Below, piece by piece: positions 47,838 to 56,976 of a stretch of DNA of 64,000 nucleotides. The stretch comes from Roseivivax halodurans JCM 10272 (lineage in GTDB: Bacteria; Pseudomonadota; Alphaproteobacteria; Rhodobacterales; Rhodobacteraceae), in NCBI RefSeq assembly GCF_000521785.1, contig NZ_JALZ01000009.1, forward strand, positions 80,130 to 144,129, read 5' to 3'. A program made the translations under genes and the position numbers. Position 1 is the stretch's first letter. Each line of letters starts with the position of its first letter. The notes below the pieces were generated by a model. It ran no database searches and was not told where the DNA came from. It saw only the letters and a list, made by a program, of their open reading frames with translations.

Positions 47838-49146
47838 ATGCTCAACGTCATCTCGCGGCCCATGGTCAGGATCATGGACCGCTACCTGCCCGACCCGTTC
47901 GTATTCGTGGTCGTGCTCACCATCGTCGCTGCCTTCGCGGCCCTGATCTTCGAGGGCACCGCGCCTCTCGAGGTGGTGGGCATGTGGGGCGACGGGTTCT
48001 GGTCGCTCCTGTCCTTCTCGATGCAGATGCTGCTGGTCCTCGTGACCGGCTACATGATGGCCTCGACACCGCTCGTGCGCCGCGGCCTCGCCGCTCTGGC
48101 CGGCGTCGCCAAGAGCCCCGCGGGCGCCATCGTTCTCGTGAGCGTGGTGTCGGTCATGGCGTCGTGGATCAACTGGGGCTTCGGTCTCGTGGTGGGCGCA
48201 CTCTTCGCCAAGGAGATCGCGCGCATCGTCCGCGTCGATTACCGCCTTCTCGTCGCGTCTGCCTATTCCGGTTTCATCGTCTGGCATGGCGGGCTGGCAG
48301 GCTCGATCCCGCTCTCCATCGCCACCGAGGGGCACCCCTTCGTCGACCAGATCGGAGTCATCTCGACGTCCGAGACGATCTTCTCGTTCTACAACCTCGC
48401 AATCGTCGCCGCGCTCTTCATCGCAGTGCCGCTCATCAACCGGGCGATGTTGCCGAAGGAGGAGGAGAGCGTCTTCATCGATCCCGCGCTCCTCGAGGAG
48501 AGCGAAGACGGCAAGACCACGACCGAGAGCCCGGCGGACAAGATCGAGACCTCGCCGGTCCTGTCGATCTTCATCGGCGCGATGGGGGCGGCGTGGCTCC
48601 TGCAATATTTCCTCACCGGCGGCGGGCTGAGCCTCGACGTCATCAACTTCCTCTTCCTGACCCTCGCGATCCTGCTTCACGGCACGCCACGCAACCTGCT
48701 GAAATCGCTTTCCGAGGCGGTGAAGGGCGGCGCCGGGATCGTGATCCAGTTCCCCTTCTACGCCGGCATCATGGCGATCATGGTGCAGAGCGGCCTCGCC
48801 GCCTCGATCTCCGAAGGGCTGACCGGCTTCGCCACTGCCGCGTCGCTCCCTTTCTGGACGTTCCTCTCTGCCGGTATCGTCAACTTCTTCGTGCCGTCCG
48901 GGGGGCGGTCAGTGGGCCGTTCAGGCGCCCGTCATCATGCCCGCGGCCGAGGCGCTCGGGTTGAGCCAGGCCAAGGCCGCGATGGCGGTGGCCTGGGGCG
49001 ACGCGTGGACCAACATGGTCCAACCCTTCTGGGCGCTTCCGATCCTCGGCATTGCAGGCCTGCGCGCCAAGGACATCATGGGGTTCTGCACGGTCCACCT
49101 GATCCTGTCCGGCGCGATCATTGCGATCGGCCTGACGTTCCTCTGA
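47838..49146 (+). pseudogene. Short-chain fatty acid transporter (AtoE-like), single-base frameshift
   Basis: The 5' frame encodes about 350 residues with the AtoE/TIGR00366 look: MLNVISRPMVRIMDRYLPDP, many hydrophobic helices and WINWGFGLVVGALFAKEIARI. It reads normally until NFFVPSGG, then shifts at a run of six G (48900-48905); five would restore the family sequence SGGGQWAVQAPVIMPA. The correct reading continues in another frame to 49146 with AWGDAWTNMVQPFWALPILG. The rest is undamaged, so the frameshift is either very recent or a homopolymer sequencing error. Intact, it would be a 435-residue inner-membrane carrier of butyrate-type acids. Confidence 0.85.
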
Positions 49147-49306
49147 TCATCGCAAAGAAATCCGGCAGCGCCGCCAGGTGCTGCCGCGCGACGTGCACAT
49201 TCGGCAACAATTCGCTCTCGAAGTGCAGTGTCACGGTCTCGTGAAACGCGAGCGCCACCCGGCGTTGCTACCCTCTCCTCATGGTCCAGCAGAGGAAAAA
49301 GAGGCC

Positions 49307-49477
49307 ATGAGAACGAGCAGAAGACACGGAATGAAGACCATCACGCTGGTACAGGCCGGCGCTCTGGTCGCCCTGACGATCCTGGGGGCCTACGCGGCAA
49401 GCGGCGGAACGCCGCAAGTCGAGCCTCAGCCCCAATGCAGCGCGGAGACGTGTGTCCGCCCCGTCGGGGAGGTCTGA
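49307..49477 (+). CDS. Small membrane or exported protein
   Basis: The 56-residue peptide begins MRTSRRHGMKTITLVQAG, has one hydrophobic segment (about residues 12-31, ALVALTILGAYAA) and a short tail with two cysteines (PQCSAETC). A second ATG at 49331 would give 48 residues with a cleaner signal sequence. AGAGGA lies 10 bases upstream of the first. It lies seven bases from the convergent ccmG stop. I recognise no family. Confidence 0.45.
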   Translation: MRTSRRHGMKTITLVQAGALVALTILGAYAASGGTPQVEPQPQCSAETCVRPVGEV

Positions 49478-49483
49478 GGGGCG

Positions 49484-50026
49484 TCAGCCATCCCCCGCCA
49501 TCGCCTCTTCCAGGGCCGGCACGAAACGCTGCTCGAAATCCGAGCCGACCAGCGGGCCCTGAAAGCGGAAGATCACAGTGCCCTCGCCGTCGATGATGAA
49601 AGTCTCCGGCGGCGCGGTCACACCCCAGTCGATGGCCGTGCGACCGCGCGGATCGAAGGCGACTGCGGCGAACGGGTTCTGCTCGTCCCGGAGATAGGTC
49701 AGAGCTGCATTCGACTGATCCTTGAAGTTCACCCCCACGATGTCGAGGCCCTCGGCTGCGTAGTCGAGAAGCTGCGGATGCTCGGCCCGGCAGGGCGGGC
49801 ACCAGCTCGCCCAGAAGTTCACAAGCGTGACGTCGCCATCCGCCAGCATCTGCTGACCGACGGCAGGATACCCTTCCAGACCCTCGGGCGTGATCGCGGG
49901 CGCCGGCTTGTTCACCCGCGTCGATGGCAGGCTGTCGGGATCGGCGCGGTACATGCCGAAATAGGCCAAGGCGGCGAAGGCCGCGAAGACGAGCGGCGGC
50001 ACGAGCATGAGCGGCTTCAGTGTCAC
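49484..50026 (-). CDS. ccmG: Cytochrome c biogenesis thiol oxidoreductase (CcmG/DsbE)
   Basis: CcmG keeps apocytochrome c haem-binding cysteines reduced in the periplasm. The 180-residue protein has an N-terminal anchor helix (about 7-25) and a thioredoxin domain with active site CPPC at Cys76 and Cys79 (NFWASWCPPC). GVNFKDQSNAAL and the cis-Pro loop TAPPETFIID are typical of CcmG. Its start overlaps the ccmD stop by four bases. It is the last gene of the ccm run. Confidence 0.95.
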   Translation of the reverse strand: MTLKPLMLVPPLVFAAFAALAYFGMYRADPDSLPSTRVNKPAPAITPEGLEGYPAVGQQMLADGDVTLVNFWASWCPPCRAEHPQLLDYAAEGLDIVGVNFKDQSNAALTYLRDEQNPFAAVAFDPRGRTAIDWGVTAPPETFIIDGEGTVIFRFQGPLVGSDFEQRFVPALEEAMAGDG

Positions 50027-50178
50027 GAGCGCTTTCCACGGAGTTCGACTTTCTCGAGATCGGACCTGACGCGTCGGGCGCGCCAGATCGAAAGCGCGAC
50101 GAGCGCTGCGATCAGCACCAGCGACACGGCATAGGCCGAGAGGACGGTGTCTGCGTACTTTCCCAGGTCGGGCATCAT
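50023..50178 (-). CDS. ccmD: Haem exporter protein CcmD
   Basis: CcmD is the small membrane protein that helps release holo-CcmE from the CcmABC complex. The 51-residue product MMPDLGKYADTVLSAYAV has one transmembrane helix (about residues 11-31) and a basic/acidic tail (WRARRVRSDLEKVEL), as in the family. It overlaps ccmC by four bases and ccmG by four. Two ATG codons are adjacent at the start; either may be used. Confidence 0.9.
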   Translation of the reverse strand: MMPDLGKYADTVLSAYAVSLVLIAALVALSIWRARRVRSDLEKVELRGKRS

Positions 50179-50903
50179 GCCAGGCGCTCCCGTGCGATGA
50201 GCGCCCGCATCCGGCGGGCGCGGATCTCGGTCTGCGTCCGCAGGAAGACGAGCGCGACGAAGAGCAGCACGAAGCCGGCGATGCAGACCAGCAGCGGCAG
50301 GTAGAAGACGTCTGCGACGTTCTCCTCCTTGTCGAGCGAGAGCGACGCGCCCTGGTGGAGCCCCTGGTTCCAGAAATTCACCGCGTAGCGCGAGAGAAGC
50401 GCGAAGACCGAGCCGACGAGGCAGAGGATCGAGGTGAGATCGGCCGCGGTGTCGTCGTTCTCGATGGCTTCCCAGAGCGCCATGTAGCCGAGATAGAAGA
50501 GGAAGAGGATCAGGAACGAGGTCAGCCGCGGATCCCAGGCCCACCACGTGCCCCACATCGGCTGCCCCCAGATCGCCCCGGTCGCGAGCGCGATCACCGT
50601 CATCGTCGCCCCCACGGGAGCTGCCGCGCGGGCGGCGAGTGCCGAGACGTGGTGCCGCCGGACGATCCAGATGAGGGACGCGACAAGCATCATGAGCCAT
50701 GCGTTGATCGCCATGAGGGCTGCGGGCACGTGGAGGTAGATGATCTTCACCGTCGAGCCCTGCCGGTAATCGTCGGGCGTGAAGAAGAAGCCCCAGATCA
50801 GGCCAATCACGAGGCAGACCAGCGCACCGACCGCGACCGGCGGCAAGAGCCGGTCCGTCAGGCGGATGAACCGCACCGGGTTTGCGTATTCCCAAAGCGA
50901 CAT
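50175..50903 (-). CDS. ccmC: Haem exporter permease CcmC
   Basis: CcmC presents haem to CcmE on the periplasmic face of the inner membrane. The 242-residue protein has six predicted helices. The haem-handling WxWD motif lies in GTWWAWDPRLTS, with conserved histidines before and after it in the periplasmic loops (KIIYLHVPAALMA). It follows ccmB by 81 bases and overlaps ccmD. Confidence 0.96.
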   Translation of the reverse strand: MSLWEYANPVRFIRLTDRLLPPVAVGALVCLVIGLIWGFFFTPDDYRQGSTVKIIYLHVPAALMAINAWLMMLVASLIWIVRRHHVSALAARAAAPVGATMTVIALATGAIWGQPMWGTWWAWDPRLTSFLILFLFYLGYMALWEAIENDDTAADLTSILCLVGSVFALLSRYAVNFWNQGLHQGASLSLDKEENVADVFYLPLLVCIAGFVLLFVALVFLRTQTEIRARRMRALIARERLA

Positions 50904-50984
50904 GGGTGGTCCTTACTCTCTCTTCCCCGGCCCGTTCAAATCACATGAACTTTGCCCCGAGTCCAGTTTTCGCGAGCGGCGCCG

Positions 50985-51641
50985 TCAGCGCAGATTGACG
51001 CGGAGAACCGCCGCCGAGGCGAAGGGCAGAAGCGCAAGGGCCCCCGCGCTTATCCCGGCGAGCATGAGGAGCGGCGTCTCTACGGCGAGCCCCTCGGCGC
51101 CGCGGCGGGCAACCTCGGCGCCGAAGATCAGCGTCGGCACGTAGAGCGGCAGGACGAGCAGCGAGAGCAGCAGCCCGCCGCGCTTGAGGCCCACCGTCAG
51201 CGCCGCACCGAAGCTTCCGATGACCGAAAGCGCCGGCGTGCCGATCAGGAGCGACAGGAAGAGCCAGATGAAACCGGGTCCCGGAAGGTTCAGGAACACG
51301 CCGAGCGCAGGCGCCGCGATCACGAGCGGCAGGGCCGATGTCAGCCAATGAGCCAATGCCTTGACCGTCACGATGCCCTCGAGCGGCAATGGCGCGGTCG
51401 CGAGCAGGTCGAGCGAGCCGTCCTCGAAGTCGAGCGCGAAGATCCGGTCGAGGGACAGAAGGCAGGCCAGCAGCGCTCCGAGCCACAGGATGCCCGGGGC
51501 AATGACCGAGAGCCGCGCGGTTTCGGGGCCGACCGAGAACGGCACCATGACCGTGACGATCAGGAAGAACGACAGACCGAGCCCGAAGCCGCCGCCCGCA
51601 CGCACCGCAAGCGCAAGATCCCGCCAGAGCAGCGCCTTCAC
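50985..51641 (-). CDS. ccmB: Haem exporter permease CcmB
   Basis: CcmB is the membrane partner of the ATPase CcmA. The 218-residue protein has six hydrophobic helices, begins [18 protein letters not shown], and contains [14 protein letters not shown] [20 protein letters not shown] in the middle (its EDGSLD core is the hallmark), [16 protein letters not shown] near residue 160-175. The start overlaps the ccmA stop by four bases. Complete. Confidence 0.95.
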   Translation of the reverse strand: MKALLWRDLALAVRAGGGFGLGLSFFLIVTVMVPFSVGPETARLSVIAPGILWLGALLACLLSLDRIFALDFEDGSLDLLATAPLPLEGIVTVKALAHWLTSALPLVIAAPALGVFLNLPGPGFIWLFLSLLIGTPALSVIGSFGAALTVGLKRGGLLLSLLVLPLYVPTLIFGAEVARRGAEGLAVETPLLMLAGISAGALALLPFASAAVLRVNLR

Positions 51642-52252
51642 AGGAATGCCTCGTCCGCAGCCGAGATGCGGGAGGCGGCGCTGTACGCGGTAACGTCGAG
51701 CACAGGCACCTCGCCGAGCCCGAGGTCCACATGCGTCGCGACGAGAAGAGCGCCGCCCTGCCCCAGATGGGAGCGCACGGCGTCCGCGAAGAGACCGACG
51801 GCGGCGACGTCGAGCGACACGGTCGGCTCGTCCAGCACCCAGACGGGGCGGCCCGTCACGAGCAGGCGCGCGAGGCCCAGCCGGCGTTTCTGCCCTGCGC
51901 TGAGATTGCCGGCACGGCGATCGTCCAACGCCTCGAGCTCGAACGCGGAAAGCGCAGCCGCCACTTGCGCCCGTCCGGTTCCGAAGACGGAGGCCCAGAA
52001 GGTCAAGTTCTCCGAAACCGTCAAGGCCGATTTCAGCCCGTCGGCATGTCCCGCATAGGCCACTTGATCTCGACCCATCATCTCTCCGGAGAGAGGCGGT
52101 TGAAGCCCCGCTACCGTACGCAGCAATGTGGTCTTGCCGGAGCCGTTCGGCCCGCGCAGCACGAGGGCGTCGCCGGCCCCGAGATGGAAGCCGACCCCGG
52201 AGAGCACCGGCACCCCGCCGCGCGATACGGCCAAATCCGAAACCTTCAGCAT
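51638..52252 (-). CDS. ccmA: Haem exporter ATPase CcmA
   Basis: CcmA powers release of haem-loaded CcmE. The 204-residue ABC ATPase has Walker [14 protein letters not shown] (about residues 32-44), signature [16 protein letters not shown], Walker [13 protein letters not shown] and the switch His in VATHVDLG. The ATG at 52252 gives the standard N-terminus [13 protein letters not shown]. It opens the ccmA-B-C-D-G run, which lacks CcmE, F, H and I here; they must be elsewhere. Confidence 0.95.
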   Translation of the reverse strand: MLKVSDLAVSRGGVPVLSGVGFHLGAGDALVLRGPNGSGKTTLLRTVAGLQPPLSGEMMGRDQVAYAGHADGLKSALTVSENLTFWASVFGTGRAQVAAALSAFELEALDDRRAGNLSAGQKRRLGLARLLVTGRPVWVLDEPTVSLDVAAVGLFADAVRSHLGQGGALLVATHVDLGLGEVPVLDVTAYSAASRISAADEAFL

Positions 52253-52402
52253 CGCCCGAGCCTTACCGCCCGACACCCCGCGCAACAAGTCGCATGCACG
52301 CGGCCCGCCGCCCGGCATGTGTCCTGCAGGCGTTTCAATATTGTCCAACCGAGAGGTACAAAGCCGGTGTCGTGGTCTTTGCTGCGCCCACCGACGGGAC
52401 TG

Positions 52403-52756
52403 TCAGACCGGCAGGACCGCCAGCGCGACGCGACGCCCTTCCGAGAGTAGGACGTTGTAGGTGCGGCACGCGGCTGGCGAGTTCATGACCTCGACGCCGA
52501 TCCCCTCTTCCTCGAGCTCCGCCCGAAGCCCCGGGGGAAGATGGGCGATCTCGGCACCGGTCCCGACGAAGAGGACGTCGATCTCCGCGGCCACGGCCCG
52601 CAAGGTCTCGGTGTCGGCGAGCCCTCCCCAGGATTGCGTCCCTTTCGGCGAGAGGCAGAGTGGACCGTCTACGGCCTTGCCACCGACCCGGAAGAATCCG
52701 GGCCCGTACCCCTCGACCGGTTCGGCATCGCTGAAGGTAATCTCGTTCAAACGCAT
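52403..52756 (-). CDS. Mth938-like domain protein (DUF498)
   Basis: The 117-residue protein begins MRLNEITFSDAEPVEGYGPGFF. An IDVLFVGTGAEIAHLPPGLRAEL-like central strand-helix (LFVGTGAE is the key) and GVEVMNSPAACRTYNVLLSEGRRV are the Mth938/NDUFAF3 family pattern; the mitochondrial member assists complex I assembly. Its bacterial role is uncertain, but placement between secF and ccmA is a lineage-conserved order as far as I know. Confidence 0.88.
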   Translation of the reverse strand: MRLNEITFSDAEPVEGYGPGFFRVGGKAVDGPLCLSPKGTQSWGGLADTETLRAVAAEIDVLFVGTGAEIAHLPPGLRAELEEEGIGVEVMNSPAACRTYNVLLSEGRRVALAVLPV

Positions 52757-52909
52757 TGTCGGCCCTCCTCGTGGCGGCGCGAGATGCTGTTGCTCCAGGC
52801 GGTTTAAGCACGAATGCCGCAGCGCAGTAAATAGCGCTTGCAGGCGCAAACCCTAGCCTAGGATCACCCGGCTTACGGCCGTTCCCGCTATCCGGGAACG
52901 ACCTAAGAG

Positions 52910-53878
52910 TTATGCATCCACGTTCGCGAACTGGTTCCCCGACGGAGTGTCGGGCTTCGACCAATCCCGCTTCACACCCAGCCTGTAGAGAACGATGGAG
53001 GCGACGAAGATCGACGAATAGGTCCCGATGATCACGCCCCAGGTCATCGCGAAGACGAAGCCCCGGATCACGTCGCCGCCGAGAACCAGAAGCGCGATCA
53101 GCGCGATGAGGGTCGTGAGCGAGGTCACCAGAGTGCGCGACAGGGTTTCGTTGATCGACTGGTTCAGAACCTGCTTTAGGTCGCGGTTCTTGTACTTGAT
53201 GAGGTTTTCCCGGACCCGGTCGAACACCACCACCGTATCGTTCAGCGAATAGCCGACAATCGTCAGCAGCGCCGCGATGATGGCGAGGTCGAAGCGGATC
53301 TGAAGCTCGGAGAAGATGCCGATCGTCAGTGCGACGTCATGCACCAGCGCCACGACCGCGCCGACGGCGAACTGCCATTCGAATCGCAGCCAGATGTAGA
53401 CAAGCACGGCCCCGATCGCGAGTAGGACCGCGATCATCGCGGTCTGGATGAGCTCGCCGGACACTTTCGGACCGACGGAGGAGACCGAGGTGAACTGGAT
53501 ATCCGGCGCGACCTCCTGCAGTGCCGCCTCGACGGCGGTGATCGTCTCTTGAGTGACCGCCTCAGCTTCGTCCTGCGGGGCGATGCGCACCATCGCGACG
53601 TTCTGGTCGGGGCCGAAGGATGGGTCGAACACCTCCGAGATGACGATGTCGCCGAGACCCAGATCCTGAAGAGCGCCGCGGTATTCACCGACGTTCACCG
53701 GTTCGGCGCTCTCGGTCCGGATCGTCGTGCCGCCACGGAAGTCGATGCCGTAGTTCAGTCCCTGCAGGAAGAACGACGCGAGGGCGACCACGATGAGCAC
53801 GGCCGAGATCCCCAGCCACAGCTTGCTGCGGCTGAAGAAATCGATGCTCGTCGAGTCGGGAACCAGTTTGAGGCGCAT
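52910..53878 (-). CDS. secF: Protein translocase subunit SecF
   Basis: SecF with SecD and YajC aids proton-driven late steps of Sec export. The 322-residue protein has six helices and a periplasmic domain between helix 1 and 2. NYGIDFRGGTTIR near residue 45 and GYSLNDTVVVFDRVREN near residue 210 are characteristic. It lies 16 bases after secD. Confidence 0.96.
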   Translation of the reverse strand: MRLKLVPDSTSIDFFSRSKLWLGISAVLIVVALASFFLQGLNYGIDFRGGTTIRTESAEPVNVGEYRGALQDLGLGDIVISEVFDPSFGPDQNVAMVRIAPQDEAEAVTQETITAVEAALQEVAPDIQFTSVSSVGPKVSGELIQTAMIAVLLAIGAVLVYIWLRFEWQFAVGAVVALVHDVALTIGIFSELQIRFDLAIIAALLTIVGYSLNDTVVVFDRVRENLIKYKNRDLKQVLNQSINETLSRTLVTSLTTLIALIALLVLGGDVIRGFVFAMTWGVIIGTYSSIFVASIVLYRLGVKRDWSKPDTPSGNQFANVDA

Positions 53879-53894
53879 GCTGACGGTTCCTTTT

Positions 53895-55565
53895 TCAGAC
53901 TGTGATCGTCTTGGGGCGGCGGCGCTCGAACCACGTCACGATCAGAAGGCGGGTGACGAAGACGGCGGTGAAGACCGACGTGACGATGCCGAAACCGAGC
54001 GTGATGGCAAAGCCTCGCACCGGGCCGGAGCCCATCGCGAAGAGGATGATGGCGGTGATGATCGTCGTGATGTTGGCATCCACGATCGCCGACAGCGCCT
54101 TCTCGTATCCGAGTTCGATGGCGCGGGCGGGGCCGCGCGCGGTCTTCAGTTCCTCGCGGATGCGTTCGAAGACCAGAACGTTGGCATCGACCGCCATGCC
54201 GACGGTCAGCACGATCCCCGCGATGCCCGGCAATGTCAGCGTCGCCCCGATCAGGCTCAGGAGCCCGAAGAGAAGCGCGATGTTCAGGATCAGCGCGATG
54301 TTGGCGAAGATGCCGAAGAGACCGTAGCTCACCACCATGAAGATGAGGACGGCCGCAAAGGCCACCGCGGTCGCGATCTGCCCGGCCGCGATCGAGTCGG
54401 CTCCGAGCTCGGGGCCGATCGTCCGCTCTTCGAGGAACGTAAGGCCCGCCGGGAGCGCGCCGGCACGAAGAAGCACTGCAAGATCAGTGGATTCCTCGAT
54501 CGTGAAGTTGCCGGTGATGATGCCGGACCCGCCGGGGATGTGGCTCTGGATCACCGGGGCCGAGATCACCTCGTCGTCGAGGACGATGGCGAAGGGCGAT
54601 CCGATATTGGCGGCGGTGTAGTCGCCGAAGGCCCGCGCCCCTTGGCTGTTGAAGCGGAAGTTCACCGCGGGCTGGCCGTTCTGGTCAAAGGACGGCTGCG
54701 CGTCGACAAGCTGTTCGCCGGTGACCACGGGGGTGCGATCGAGCGTGTAGTAGAGGCCCTCCTCGTCGAGCGAGGGCAGGATCTCCTCGCCGACGCCGGG
54801 TTCGGCATCGGGCCCGCTGGCGCGCGAGACGACGGGCTGGAAGGTCAGCTGCGCGGTCGTGCCGATGATGTCCTTGAGCTCCTGCGCGGAGCCGATGCCC
54901 GGCACCTGGATCAGGATGCGGTCGGGCCCCTGACGCTGGATCGTCGGCTCGCGGGTGCCCACCTCGTCGATCCGGCGGCGAATGATTTCAAGCGCTTGGC
55001 GAAGCGTTCGCTCGTCCGTCGCGGCCCGCTCGGCCTCCGACAGGGTGACCGTGATGACACCGTTCGCGGCGTCGACCTCGATGTCGTTCGCGCCGCCCTG
55101 CGCCAGGGCGGCGGTGGAGCTGACCGGCTGAGCGAGGTCGCGGATCGCCTGGAGCGCCGCCGCCTGCCCTGCCTCGTTGGAGATCTGGATCGTCAGCTCG
55201 CCCGGTGCGCTTTCCTGCAGGCGGAAGGTGCCGATCTGATCGCGCAAGGGACGAAGCGCGTCGCGGATCTGAGGCCACATCGCCTCGATGCGCGAAGCAT
55301 AGACATCCTCGACCTGGACCTCGGCGAGAAGATGAGCTCCGCCGCGCAAGTCCAGGCCAAGATTGACCAATCCCGACGGAAGGAACCCCGGCCATTGCGC
55401 TGCCTGCGCCTCGAGCTCGTCGGTGGAGCCCTCACGCTCGATGGCGGTGACGGCGTCGTTGTGACCCTCCACCCGGTCGTAGAAGATGTTCGGCGCGGCG
55501 AAGATCAGGCCCGCGGCGACCACCGCCCAGATCAGGATGCGCTTCCAGAGATCGATTTGCAGCAT
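53895..55565 (-). CDS. secD: Protein translocase subunit SecD
   Basis: The 556-residue protein is the larger partner of SecF. It has a first helix near residues 10-28, the P1 region starting NLGLDLRGGAHLLAEV, and a large periplasmic head with QVPGIGSAQELKDIIGTTAQLTF-type segment (IQVPGI is the key), then a five-helix C-terminal block with GMAVDANVLVFERIREEL. Complete. The order yajC-secD-secF is standard. Confidence 0.97.
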   Translation of the reverse strand: MLQIDLWKRILIWAVVAAGLIFAAPNIFYDRVEGHNDAVTAIEREGSTDELEAQAAQWPGFLPSGLVNLGLDLRGGAHLLAEVQVEDVYASRIEAMWPQIRDALRPLRDQIGTFRLQESAPGELTIQISNEAGQAAALQAIRDLAQPVSSTAALAQGGANDIEVDAANGVITVTLSEAERAATDERTLRQALEIIRRRIDEVGTREPTIQRQGPDRILIQVPGIGSAQELKDIIGTTAQLTFQPVVSRASGPDAEPGVGEEILPSLDEEGLYYTLDRTPVVTGEQLVDAQPSFDQNGQPAVNFRFNSQGARAFGDYTAANIGSPFAIVLDDEVISAPVIQSHIPGGSGIITGNFTIEESTDLAVLLRAGALPAGLTFLEERTIGPELGADSIAAGQIATAVAFAAVLIFMVVSYGLFGIFANIALILNIALLFGLLSLIGATLTLPGIAGIVLTVGMAVDANVLVFERIREELKTARGPARAIELGYEKALSAIVDANITTIITAIILFAMGSGPVRGFAITLGFGIVTSVFTAVFVTRLLIVTWFERRRPKTITV

Positions 55566-55605
55566 GGCTCGGGGCGGCTTTCAGGCTCGGATCAGGACGT
55601 CAGGC

Positions 55606-55899
55606 TCACTTGTCGGTATTCGCCGGCTCGGTCTTGGACAGGACCTGCGCGATGGTGTTCTGCACCACACGAACCTTCACGCCCTCGGCGATCTCGAGGT
55701 CCAACTCGTTGCTGTCCTTGACTTTCACGACCTTGCCGATGAGCCCGCCCTGGGTGACGACCTGATCGCCCCGGCGCAGGTTCTGCACCATCTTCTGGTG
55801 CTCCTTCATCTTCTTCTGCTGGGGGCGGATCAGCAGGAAATACATGATCGCGAAGATCAGGATGAGCGGGACGAACTGTGCGATCGCGCTGCCTTCCAT
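55606..55899 (-). CDS. yajC: Preprotein translocase subunit YajC
   Basis: YajC is a small SecDF-associated membrane protein. The 97-residue product has one helix (about 7-26, VPLILIFAIMYFLLIRP), then the family motif PQQKKMKEHQKMVQNLRRGDQVVTQGG-type (RPQQKKMKEH and GDQVVT are key) and a soluble tail. The start at 55899 gives the usual N-terminus. It is the first gene of the minus-strand Sec/Ccm series, so the 366-base gap upstream (55900-56265) should contain its promoter. Confidence 0.96.
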   Translation of the reverse strand: MEGSAIAQFVPLILIFAIMYFLLIRPQQKKMKEHQKMVQNLRRGDQVVTQGGLIGKVVKVKDSNELDLEIAEGVKVRVVQNTIAQVLSKTEPANTDK

Positions 55900-56007
55900 C
55901 GGCGGGCTCCTTGAGGTCGTGAGGGTCTGGCGGGGCACCCCCCGCGAATTTGCGCGGACCCTATGGCGCACGAAGGGCCGATGCAAGCAGGTGCGGCAGG
56001 ACCCGAG

Positions 56008-56062
56008 TTTCGTACGAAAGGTACAAAATTCGGCGCGTTTCGTACGGAATTCCGGCGCGTTT
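56008..56062. repeat. Cluster of near-palindromic boxes upstream of yajC
   Basis: TTTCGTACGAAA at 56008-56019 is a perfect 12-base palindrome, repeated as TTTCGTACGGAA at 56038-56049 exactly 30 bases later. Overlapping these, AATTCGGCGCGTTT (56027-56040) and AATTCCGGCGCGTTT (56048-56062) are direct copies with a 21-base pitch. The cluster is AT-richer than its surroundings and lies in the 366-base gap between yajC and the protease gene, which has no other feature I can support. It could be an operator array for either divergent gene. Confidence 0.5.
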
Positions 56063-56265
56063 GCGTCGCAGCTATGCGCCGGTGGCGACGGCTGCGGCGT
56101 TTTGACAGCCTGCTTAGGTCAGTTCGACGACAGCTCGGGCCGCGAGCGTCGCCATCTGCAACGCCCGGTGCGGTCACGATATAGAAAGGGTCGTGCGTCA
56201 TCCCGGCCACCCATGGCCTCCCGTGCAGCCCTTTCCGGCCTCCCGCTTCCGCCTAGCTGCCGATC

Positions 56266-56910
56266 ATGATCGCACGCGTCCTCCTGCTTCTCGCCCTGTC
56301 TTTCGGCCTTACGTCTCGCGTGGGCGCCGACGAGGCGATCGGGCGGGTGAACATCGCCGGATACAACAGCCGGGGGATGTGTACCGGCACGCTCGTCGGT
56401 CCCCGGGCCGTGCTGACGGCGGCGCATTGTGTGGTGGACGAGGCGGGCGCGATGCGGCGGGTGGCGGACATGGTCTTCGTCGCCGGGTGGGACGGGAGCG
56501 GCCATGCCGGGGCGAGCCGGGTCGCGAGCGTCGATCTGCATCCCGCCGCCATCGGGGAGAACGGCGCCCGAGTGACGCACGATCTCGCCCTGCTGCGGCT
56601 GAAGGAGGCGCTCGACATCCCGCCGCTCGCGCTCGGCACGGCGCCCGTCCAAGGGCCGTTCACGCTCGCCGGCTACACCGCCAGAGTGCCCCACCGGGTG
56701 ACCCGGGACGCGGGATGCGCGGGCGCGCCGCGCGGTCCGGTCTGGCGGATCTCCTGCGCGATCGAATACGGTCAGTCGGGCGGTCCGGTGCTTTACGGCG
56801 ACGGCGCGGCGCGGCGGGTGGTCGCAGTGCTCTCGGCGCGCGACGCGGGCGCCGCCATCGCGGTGCCGGTGGACGGCTGGGTGCGCCGGGCCCTCGCACG
56901 GGCGCGCTGA
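56266..56910 (+). CDS. Secreted trypsin-like serine protease
   Basis: The 214-residue protein has a signal peptide of about 21 residues and a chymotrypsin-fold domain with the full catalytic triad: His54 in LTAAHC, Asp106 in THDLALL and Ser171 in GQSGGP. Four cysteines (39, 55, 151 and 164) could make disulfides. No PDZ domain is present, so it is not a DegP-type quality-control protease. It has a neighbour, serS, 66 bases on, that is probably unrelated. Substrate unknown. Confidence 0.88.
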   Translation: MIARVLLLLALSFGLTSRVGADEAIGRVNIAGYNSRGMCTGTLVGPRAVLTAAHCVVDEAGAMRRVADMVFVAGWDGSGHAGASRVASVDLHPAAIGENGARVTHDLALLRLKEALDIPPLALGTAPVQGPFTLAGYTARVPHRVTRDAGCAGAPRGPVWRISCAIEYGQSGGPVLYGDGAARRVVAVLSARDAGAAIAVPVDGWVRRALARAR

Positions 56911-56976
56911 TCCCCTACACCTCGGCACACGATTGCGGCATAAGCGTCGCGGAATCACCAAGATGAGGAGCGAGCG

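Noticed and set aside
53793..55721. 642-codon open frame antisense to secD
   Set aside because: Shadow of secD with biased Arg/Gly/Asp composition and no recognisable motif.
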